NCBI GenBank assembly: GCA_018894775.1
Contig: JAHIPG010000222.1
Location: 1 to 6,853 of the forward strand
Source of the DNA: Nanobdellota archaeon
GTDB lineage: Archaea > Nanobdellota > Nanobdellia > SCGC-AAA011-G17 > VGLX01
Direction: 5' to 3'
Length of the DNA: 6,853 nucleotides
A program made the position numbers and the translations under genes. The notes under the pieces are model-generated. The model was not told the DNA's origin, did not search any database, and saw only the letters and a program-made list of their open reading frames with translations. Of this stretch, positions 1-4,010 are shown one piece after another (position 1 is the first letter of the stretch; every line of letters begins with the position of its first letter).

Positions 1-43
1 ACCCTAAAAGCCTTCTAAACCCAACAAACAAAAGAATTACTTA

Positions 44-72
44 AAACTTTCGCACAAAAAACGCAAAAGTTT
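44..72. other. Imperfect hairpin upstream of secE
   Basis: Bases 44-53 pair with 63-72: seven pairs, one C/A mismatch, then two pairs, around a 9-nt A-rich loop. No T tract follows on the plus strand. It may be the end of a transcript coming from the left or a chance structure. The rest of 1-120 shows no gene I can support: all three plus frames meet stops within the first 44 bases, and no minus-strand frame stays open convincingly. Confidence 0.35.
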
Positions 73-122
73 AGATAAAAGAAACCTTTAAAAACCCCTA
101 GTTCATACAAGATAGTAATCTT

Positions 123-130
123 TTTAAATA
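123..130 (+). promoter_or_regulatory. TATA box of the secE-spt5 operon
   Basis: The box TTTAAATA starts exactly 30 nt before the secE ATG. Archaeal transcription starts about 25-28 nt after the centre of the TATA box, which would put the +1 on or next to the A of the ATG. No Shine-Dalgarno sequence lies before the ATG, which also fits a leaderless transcript. The same spacing recurs before tnpB and scpA. Confidence 0.7.
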
Positions 131-152
131 TCTTAACTTCTTACAACTCAAA

Positions 153-332
153 ATGAAGAAGTATTTTGTAAAGCTGAAAAGCTTCGGACTGGAATGCAGA
201 AGGGTTCTGCGAGTTACAAAGAAACCGAACTCTAATGAGTTTAAAGTAATTGTTAAAGTTACAGGAATAGGTATTATGGTTATAGGATTTATAGGTTTTG
301 TGGTATACATAGCAGGAGACTTAATAAGATGA
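153..332 (+). CDS. secE: Protein translocase subunit SecE (Sec61 gamma)
   Basis: A 59-residue protein, the usual size for archaeal SecE/Sec61 gamma, the small tail-anchored subunit that clamps SecY in the membrane translocon. A basic amphipathic N-terminal part carries the family pattern R-V-x-x-V-T-K-K-P-x-x-x-E-F (about residues 17-30). One C-terminal membrane span follows (about 36-56), rich in Ile, Val and Gly. Translating 153-332 gives an unbroken frame. Identification rests on this layout and on the classical archaeal secE-spt5 pairing. The stop TGA shares an ATGA overlap with the spt5 start, so the two are translationally coupled. The start is fixed by the TATA box 30 nt upstream, with no ribosome binding site, which implies a leaderless mRNA. 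Archaeal SecE has a single membrane span, so nothing is missing. Confidence 0.9.
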   Translation: MKKYFVKLKSFGLECRRVLRVTKKPNSNEFKVIVKVTGIGIMVIGFIGFVVYIAGDLIR

Positions 333-1117
333 CAGAAGAACATAAGAAGAAAGAGAAAAAAGAAGAGGAAGACAATATTGGAGAAGTTGATGAACTCCTC
401 GATGAAAGTGACGTAACTGATATACTTGGCATTAAAAAAGACGAGCCTGAAGAAAAAGAAGATTCTAAAGAAGAGGATACTAAAGGGATGGATGTAGATA
501 AAGTTAAAGATATTCTAAAGATTAGTAAAGATAAATCTCCTGAAAAAGAAGCAGAAGAGATATTAGAAGAGCCTAAAGAGATGCCTAAGAAAGAAGAGAA
601 GCCTTCTAAAGATGTTATTATTAAAAAGAGTAAAATAGAAGATATGAATCCTATTTTCGCATTGAGAACCACTGCTAATAGGGAAGATCAGGTTCTTGAT
701 TTTGTTACATCAAATGTTGATAAGAAAGGTTTGGATGTTTATAGCTTAATAAGCCCTCATGGTTTGAGAGGTTATATTTTCTTAGAGGCTAAGGACAGGC
801 AGTCAGCAGAGGAATCCTTTCAGGGTGTCCCTTATGCTAGAGGTCTGTTGCCTAAACTTGTGAGGTATGAAGAGATTGAGCACATGCTTGAGCAGGTCAA
901 GAGAGATATCAACATACAGAAGAATGATATCGTAGAGATTATCTCTGGTCCTTTCAAGAGAGAGAATGCTAAGGTTGCGAGGATTGACCAGCACAAGGAA
1001 GAAGTCATTGTTGAACTTCTGGAATCAGCTATTCCAATCCCTATAACAGTAAGGTTAGATGCTGTTAAGGTTATTAGAAGGGAATCAGAACCTGCTGAAG
1101 AAGAAAAAGAAGAATAA
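329..1117 (+). CDS. spt5: Transcription elongation factor Spt5 (NusG family) with long acidic N-terminal tail
   Basis: Spt5/NusG binds the clamp of RNA polymerase through its NGN domain and keeps elongation processive, usually with Spt4. Residues about 107-185 are the NGN domain (start PIFALRTTANRED, then LRGYIFLEA). Residues about 196-249 are the KOW domain (NDIVEIISGPFKRENAKV, then IPIPITVRLDAVKVI). Archaeal Spt5 is normally about 150 residues, but this one has 262. The extra part is residues 1-105, almost entirely Glu, Asp and Lys and predicted to be disordered, plus a short acidic tail at 252-262. Two similar motifs occur in it: VTDILGIKKD (29-38) and VKDILKISKD (59-68). The long start is supported by the ATGA overlap with secE. 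The internal ATG at residue 106 has only a weak upstream purine stretch. An acidic N-terminus recalls eukaryotic Spt5, but that resemblance is inference only. Confidence 0.93.
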   Translation: MTEEHKKKEKKEEEDNIGEVDELLDESDVTDILGIKKDEPEEKEDSKEEDTKGMDVDKVKDILKISKDKSPEKEAEEILEEPKEMPKKEEKPSKDVIIKKSKIEDMNPIFALRTTANREDQVLDFVTSNVDKKGLDVYSLISPHGLRGYIFLEAKDRQSAEESFQGVPYARGLLPKLVRYEEIEHMLEQVKRDINIQKNDIVEIISGPFKRENAKVARIDQHKEEVIVELLESAIPIPITVRLDAVKVIRRESEPAEEEKEE

Positions 1118-1142
1118 AAATAAAAATTCTTTTTATTTTTTT
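1116..1142 (+). terminator. Terminator of the secE-spt5 operon
   Basis: Bases 1116-1126 (AAAAATAAAAA) are the exact reverse complement of 1130-1140 (TTTTTATTTTT), with a 3-nt loop. The stem begins inside the spt5 stop codon. The right arm is itself a T-rich run extended by 1141-1142, which suits archaeal termination at U-rich RNA. The stem is all A-T, so the T run probably matters more than the hairpin. Confidence 0.65.
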
Positions 1143-1152
1143 AAGTTACTTG

Positions 1153-1168
1153 GCTTTGCATATTAATT
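1153..1168 (+). repeat. Left copy of 16-bp inverted repeat flanking tnpB
   Basis: GCTTTGCATATTAATT matches the reverse complement of 2295-2310 at 14 of 16 positions. The two differences are both G-T type, so every position could pair in RNA or single-stranded DNA. The match does not extend on either side. The sequence is AT-rich, so chance cannot be excluded. Confidence 0.45.
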
Positions 1169-1176
1169 ATTTTTTT

Positions 1177-1204
1177 TCGGAAATTTTTTCTTGTCGTCGG
1201 AAAT
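1177..1204 (+). repeat. Short direct repeat TCGGAAAT x2
   Basis: TCGGAAAT occurs at 1177-1184 and again at 1197-1204, exactly 20 bp apart. It lies between the left inverted repeat and the GC-rich hairpins before tnpB. It may be part of the left end of the element. No function can be read from it. Confidence 0.35.
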
Positions 1205-1213
1205 CCTTTGAGT

Positions 1214-1239
1214 ACGCGACACGCGACAATTGTGTGGCG
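1214..1239 (+). repeat. GC-rich tandem repeat and hairpins at the tnpB left end
   Basis: ACGCGAC is repeated directly in tandem at 1214-1220 and 1221-1227. The same bases form a perfect hairpin CGCG-ACA-CGCG (1215-1225). An overlapping alternative hairpin spans 1222-1239: three pairs, one G/G mismatch, three pairs, loop ATTG. The stretch is strikingly GC-rich for the surrounding DNA. Subterminal imperfect hairpins of this kind mark the left ends of IS200/IS605 elements, so this is the best candidate for the left-end recognition structure. Confidence 0.45.
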
Positions 1240-1243
1240 AGGT

Positions 1244-1251
1244 TTTATAAA
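1244..1251 (+). promoter_or_regulatory. TATA box of tnpB
   Basis: TTTATAAA starts exactly 30 nt before the ATG at 1274, the same spacing as for secE and scpA, with no Shine-Dalgarno site in between. The transcript is therefore probably leaderless. This supports ATG 1274 over the TTG at 1208, which lies upstream of the promoter. Confidence 0.65.
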
Positions 1252-1273
1252 TGTGAATGATATTTTTGTTTTT

Positions 1274-2281
1274 ATGAAGGTTACTGTTTGTTGTGGGATA
1301 GTAAGTTTGACTCCTTTTAAAAGAGAAGTTCTTGATTTTGAGTATAATGGTTTTCAGAATTGGATGACCTTTGGTATAGATAAAGGCATTTATTCTTCTT
1401 ATAAGGCTGCTAAAGGATGGCAGTTTAAGAAGATAAAATATAAAGAATATCCTCTTGTATTATGGAGCAAACTTACAAAGATAGATTATAAGCCTAATTC
1501 TGTTGCTCCTTATTGGATCAGAATCAGGACAAAGCTTAAAAGAGGAGGTATTTGGGTAGGTTTTAAAACAAAACAAGAAATGCCCAAGAATGGAAAACTT
1601 CTTGACAGCTTTTTAACAAAAAATAATAAAGGAAATTATGAACTTCGGCTTATTTTTGATATTTTTACTAAACAAATTCATACACTTAATATTCTTGCTG
1701 TTGACATCGGTGACAAGAGACTTGCGACTGTCTGTGACAGTCTTGGTAATAAAAGATTTTTAGGAACTGAAATAAGGAAAATAAGAACACATTACCTGTG
1801 GTTGAGGAGAAGGCTTGGAAACAAGAAACTTCTCAAAAAACTGAAATCTGTAGGAAATAAGGAAAAAAGAGTGATAAACCAATTATTGCATAGAATAAGT
1901 AAAGAAATAGTAACAATGGCTCTAAAAAACAAATGTTGCATAGTTTTAGGAGAACTAAAAGGTATAAGGAAAAAAAGCTACAAAAAATTAAACAGAATTA
2001 TATTTAAAATACCCTACTACAAACTAATTAGTTACATTAAATACAAAGCAGAGAAACTAGGAATACAAGTCTACAAAATAAATGAAAGTATGACAAGCAA
2101 AACATGCCACAAATGCGGATCAACAAAAACAAAAAGACCTTCACAATCCCTATTCAAGTGTTCTTCATGTAACATAGAATACAATGCAGACCTAAATAGC
2201 GCAATCAATATCATGAACAGGTTCAAAGACTATACGTCTTCGAACAGGGCTTCGGCTTACGCCCTAAACTCCTTCACCTGA
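1274..2281 (+). CDS. tnpB: RNA-guided endonuclease TnpB (IS200/IS605 family)
   Basis: TnpB is the transposon-encoded ancestor of Cas12. It is guided by an omega-RNA from the element's right end and cuts DNA next to a short target-adjacent motif. The 335-residue protein has an N-terminal WED/REC-like part (1-139) and a RuvC domain with all catalytic acids: D144 (LAVDIGDKRLATV), E227 (IVLGELKGIR) and D306 (YNADLNSAINI). The zinc finger is complete: C278, C281, C296, C299. It is therefore predicted to be active, and it is on the short side for the family. Start 1274 is chosen because the TATA box lies 30 nt upstream; the frame is open back to a TTG at 1208, ahead of that box. The gene's 3' end overlaps the omega-RNA hairpins. 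Tyrosine codons are all TAT (8 of 8) up to residue 122 and nearly all TAC (9 of 10) from residue 174, a sharp change of codon use near the RuvC boundary. Confidence 0.93.
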   Translation: MKVTVCCGIVSLTPFKREVLDFEYNGFQNWMTFGIDKGIYSSYKAAKGWQFKKIKYKEYPLVLWSKLTKIDYKPNSVAPYWIRIRTKLKRGGIWVGFKTKQEMPKNGKLLDSFLTKNNKGNYELRLIFDIFTKQIHTLNILAVDIGDKRLATVCDSLGNKRFLGTEIRKIRTHYLWLRRRLGNKKLLKKLKSVGNKEKRVINQLLHRISKEIVTMALKNKCCIVLGELKGIRKKSYKKLNRIIFKIPYYKLISYIKYKAEKLGIQVYKINESMTSKTCHKCGSTKTKRPSQSLFKCSSCNIEYNADLNSAINIMNRFKDYTSSNRASAYALNSFT

Positions 2282-2309
2282 AAGGAGAAGCACCAATTAA
2301 TGTGTAAAG
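2226..2309 (+). ncRNA. Candidate omega-RNA scaffold at the tnpB 3' end
   Basis: Three hairpins follow one another across the end of tnpB. The first is 2226-2240 (5-bp stem AAGAC/GTCTT). The second is 2247-2264 (GGGC/GCCC, 10-nt loop). The third is 2269-2287 (CTCCTT/AAGGAG), which contains the stop codon. In known TnpB systems the omega-RNA is made from the 3' end of the gene plus the right end of the element, with the guide in the flanking DNA just beyond. Here the guide would begin near 2300-2310 and read antisense into the 3' end of the neighbouring minus-strand gene. The exact 3' boundary is not visible. Confidence 0.55.
2269..2287. terminator. Hairpin that may end the minus-strand gene
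   Basis: The perfect 6-bp stem CTCCTT/AAGGAG with a 7-nt loop reads equally well on the minus strand. There it lies 23 nt past the stop at 2310-2312 and is followed by TTT. It could stop transcription of the pilin-like gene as well as belong to the omega-RNA. The T run is short, so this role is speculative. Confidence 0.25.
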
Positions 2310-2310
2310 C
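2295..2310 (-). repeat. Right copy of 16-bp inverted repeat flanking tnpB
   Basis: AATTAATGTGTAAAGC pairs with 1153-1168 (14 identities and two G-T pairs out of 16). Its last base, 2310, is the final base of the stop codon of the minus-strand gene. The insertion edge is therefore directly at the end of that gene, without removing any coding sequence that can be seen. Confidence 0.45.
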
Positions 2311-2858
2311 TACGTTACCTCTATTATAGTTGCTATGCTGTCATAAATGGATCCGCTTTTCTCTACAGTTATTGTCAGAACAGGGTTTGTGTTTGGATCT
2401 ACAGCTGTTGTAGGCTTAGCGAATACTATAACTGGTATAGGTCTACAGCTCTGGTATTCAACAACATCTAAGTTTATAGTTTGGGTTGTTGTGCCTTGTA
2501 CAACTTTACCTGATGCTGTTACGCTTAACCCTTCATAGAAGCCTGATGGCTCAAGTTTTACATTAGAGTTATCTTCTAACGTTCCTTCTGTGTTACAAAT
2601 TTTTAGCACAGTGTTTGCTGATTTTCCTTTCTTGACAGGTATTGTTGCCGGAAAGTTAATTTTTGTATCTCCTGCCTGTATCTGTTTCAGCTCTTGTTCT
2701 GCTTTTTGAAATGCTCCTTCTCCTAAGCCGCCTAGCTTTTCGAAGATTCCTCTTACGAAAACCAGTCCAAGAACAAGCAGAGTAATTCCAATAACAACGA
2801 TAACTATCGTATTAATGGATAGTTCCATAGCCCCCTTTTTATTAATTCTTTTGTTCAT
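2310..2858 (-). CDS. Membrane-anchored pilin-like protein, function unknown
   Basis: I do not recognise a named function. The 182-residue protein has a basic N-terminus (MNKRINKKGA), then one strongly hydrophobic helix (about 15-36), then a Gly/Gln/Glu linker and a beta-rich outer domain (about 65-182). The outer domain has two cysteines, C88 and C138, that could form a disulfide. K-K-G-A followed by MELSINTIVIVV resembles a class III (type IV pilin-like) signal peptide, with possible cleavage after G9. It lacks the standard Q-x-S-x-E pattern, so uncleaved anchoring is equally possible. In my memory this N-terminal type is common in small DPANN surface proteins. The start at 2858 is set by an excellent ribosome binding site, GAGGTGAT, 6 nt upstream. 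The frame is open 19 codons further to 2915, but that extension overlaps the likely promoter. The outer domain probably faces the cell exterior. Confidence 0.75.
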   Translation of the reverse strand: MNKRINKKGAMELSINTIVIVVIGITLLVLGLVFVRGIFEKLGGLGEGAFQKAEQELKQIQAGDTKINFPATIPVKKGKSANTVLKICNTEGTLEDNSNVKLEPSGFYEGLSVTASGKVVQGTTTQTINLDVVEYQSCRPIPVIVFAKPTTAVDPNTNPVLTITVEKSGSIYDSIATIIEVT

Positions 2859-2864
2859 GTAAGC

Positions 2865-2872
2865 ATCACCTC
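2865..2872 (-). promoter_or_regulatory. Strong ribosome binding site of the pilin-like gene
   Basis: GAGGTGAT on the minus strand is a full match to the archaeal 16S anti-Shine-Dalgarno core and sits 6 nt before ATG 2858. It decides that start over the in-frame ATG at 2915. Confidence 0.8.
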
Positions 2873-2898
2873 TTATATTATTTAAACAGTGTTTTTTC

Positions 2899-2907
2899 TT
2901 TTTAAAT
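2899..2907 (-). promoter_or_regulatory. TATA box of the pilin-like gene
   Basis: Reading on the minus strand there is ATATTTAAAAAG around 2897-2908. A start about 27 nt on, near 2877, would give a leader of about 19 nt that includes the GAGGTGAT site. A second AT-rich box at 2876-2885 would start transcription inside the coding region, so it is less likely. Confidence 0.5.
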
Positions 2908-2928
2908 ATTTCCATAACTTCAATAAAG

Positions 2929-2936
2929 TTTATATA
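2929..2936 (+). promoter_or_regulatory. TATA box of galE
   Basis: TTTATATA in the divergent intergenic region predicts a transcription start near 2959. That leaves a leader of about 35 nt before the galE ATG. It faces away from the promoter of the pilin-like gene, about 25 bp away, so the two promoters may compete or share control. Confidence 0.55.
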
Positions 2937-2976
2937 CCAAGAAAAAATAACATAAAATTATAAAAAAGATAATATC

Positions 2977-2997
2977 ATGATTAAAAGAGGAAAATGA
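2977..2997 (+). other. Six-codon upstream reading frame before galE
   Basis: ATG at 2977 opens a six-residue frame (MIKRGK) whose TGA overlaps the galE ATG as ATGA. It lies inside the predicted leader. The galE Shine-Dalgarno GAGG (2987-2990) is inside this mini-frame and only 3 nt from the galE ATG, which is short. No ribosome binding site is visible before the mini-frame itself, so it may be accidental. Confidence 0.3.
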
Positions 2998-3956
2998 GAA
3001 TTTTAGTTACAGGCGGGGCAGGGTATATTGGCAGTGTTATAGTTAAGAAACTGATAGAAAATAAGCATGAGGTTGTTGTTCTCGATGATTTATCTAAAGG
3101 TCATAAGGCTGCTGTCCATCCTAATGCAACCTTCGTAGAGTCAGGATTGAAAAATCTGAAGGATTTGGATGAGACTTTCAAGCAGTTTAACTTTAATGCT
3201 GTAATACATATGGCTGCTTACAGCCTTGTTGGGGAGTCTGTTGAAAAGCCAGGGAAATATTTTAGGAATAATGTTATTTACGGCAAGAGTTTGCTGGATG
3301 CTATGCTTAAGAACGGCTGTAAGAAAATAGTTTTCTCATCTAGTGCAGCTGTATTTGGTGAGCCTAAAAGTGTTCCTATTAAAGAAAATGATCCCACTAT
3401 TCCCACTAATCCTTATGGGGAGTCTAAACTTATGTTTGAGAACATCATGAAATGGTATAGTAAAGCTTATGGTCTTGAATATACATCCTTAAGGTATTTC
3501 AATGCTGCGGGTTGTGATGAAGAATATGGTGAACATCATGATCCTGAGACTCATCTGATACCTATTATTATACAGGTTGCTCTAGGACAGAGAGATTATA
3601 TCAGCATTTTTGGTAATGACTATCCTACAGATGACGGGACTTGTATAAGGGATTATGTTCATGTTTCAGACCTGGCTGATGCGCATATACTTGCTTTGAG
3701 GAAGAATGGTATTTACAATCTAGGTAGCAACGAAGGCTATTCTGTTAAGGATATTATTGAGGCTGCAAGAGAAATTACTGGCCATAAGATTCCTGCAAAA
3801 GAGTCCCATCGAAGACCTGGTGATCCTGCTGTGCTTGTGGCTGATTCTTCTAAGATTAAAAAGGAACTTGGTTGGAATCCTCAACATGATCTTAAGAGTA
3901 TCATAAAATCTGCCTGGCTATGGCACCAAAAGAACCCTGAAGGTTACAAAGAATAA
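2994..3956 (+). CDS. galE: UDP-glucose 4-epimerase (GalE), extended SDR
   Basis: GalE interconverts UDP-glucose and UDP-galactose with tightly bound NAD+, feeding galactose into surface glycans and glycolipids. The 320 residues cover the whole family length. The NAD-binding G-G-A-G-Y-I-G lies at 7-13 right after the first strand. The acidic residue ending strand 2 is in VVLDDLSKG (28-36). HMAAYSLVGES is at 72-82. Catalytic S117 (FSSSAAVFG), Y141 and K145 (NPYGESK) are present, as are RYFNAAG (167-173) and the C-terminal GTCIRDYVHVSDLADAH region (215-231). Everything needed is there. Related 4-epimerases act on GlcNAc or GalNAc forms, and substrate range cannot be read safely from the sequence. 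The start gives the canonical MRILVTGGAGYIG. It probably forms its own transcript; the T run at 4001-4007 is the nearest possible end signal. Confidence 0.92.
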   Translation: MRILVTGGAGYIGSVIVKKLIENKHEVVVLDDLSKGHKAAVHPNATFVESGLKNLKDLDETFKQFNFNAVIHMAAYSLVGESVEKPGKYFRNNVIYGKSLLDAMLKNGCKKIVFSSSAAVFGEPKSVPIKENDPTIPTNPYGESKLMFENIMKWYSKAYGLEYTSLRYFNAAGCDEEYGEHHDPETHLIPIIIQVALGQRDYISIFGNDYPTDDGTCIRDYVHVSDLADAHILALRKNGIYNLGSNEGYSVKDIIEAAREITGHKIPAKESHRRPGDPAVLVADSSKIKKELGWNPQHDLKSIIKSAWLWHQKNPEGYKE

Positions 3957-3980
3957 TTCTTCTATTGGAATAAACAAAAC

Positions 3981-3988
3981 TTTATAAT
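3981..3988 (+). promoter_or_regulatory. TATA box of scpA
   Basis: TTTATAAT starts exactly 30 nt before ATG 4011, matching the secE and tnpB spacing. The sequence between them is pyrimidine-rich with no Shine-Dalgarno site. This indicates a leaderless mRNA starting at 4011, and it rejects the in-frame ATG at 3987, which lies inside the box. Confidence 0.7.
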
Positions 3989-4000
3989 GTATTTCCACTC

Positions 4001-4007
4001 TTTTTTT
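4001..4007 (+). terminator. T run, possible galE transcript end
   Basis: Seven T residues follow the galE stop by 44 nt, between the scpA TATA box and its ATG. A T run alone can end archaeal transcription. No hairpin precedes it, so this is a weak suggestion. Confidence 0.25.
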
Positions 4008-4010
4008 CGT

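Larger units (their letters stand above)
1153..2310 (+). mobile_element. IS200/IS605-type element encoding TnpB only
   Basis: A TnpB gene with its own promoter and 3' structured region sits in what looks like inserted DNA between the spt5 terminator and the stop codon of a minus-strand gene. No TnpA transposase is present, so this is a TnpB-only (IS1341-like) element that would need a transposase from elsewhere. The boundaries given are the outer edges of a 16-bp imperfect inverted repeat and are uncertain. Classical members of this family have subterminal hairpins rather than terminal inverted repeats. On that view the left end would lie closer to the GC-rich repeats at 1214-1239, and the right end somewhere after 2287. 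The target-adjacent motif is not resolved; TTGAG (1208-1212) and TTAC (1146-1149) are both candidates. Confidence 0.65.

Noticed and set aside
1..44. Tail of an upstream plus-strand gene
   Set aside because: Open stretches of 5 and 13 codons reach the left edge in two frames, but they are too short to recognise any protein.
86..94. Second TATA-like box CTTTAAAAA upstream of secE
   Set aside because: It would start transcription near 115, but the box at 123-130 has the exact leaderless spacing. It may be a minor promoter, with no further support.
98..672. Minus-strand open frames opposite secE and spt5
   Set aside because: They are low-complexity Ser/Leu/Phe shadows of the Glu/Lys-rich coding strand, with no signals of their own.
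1208..1273. Longer tnpB start at TTG 1208 adding 22 codons
   Set aside because: The extra codons run through the GC-rich hairpins and the TATA box, which lies exactly 30 nt before ATG 1274. The added peptide does not resemble a TnpB N-terminus.
2859..2915. Longer start of the pilin-like protein at 2915
   Set aside because: It overlaps the promoter, and GAGGTGAT lies 6 nt before ATG 2858. The extension would place a charged, unrelated stretch before a typical signal-type N-terminus.
3987..4010. Longer scpA start at ATG 3987
   Set aside because: This ATG is inside the TATA box, and the leaderless spacing points to 4011.
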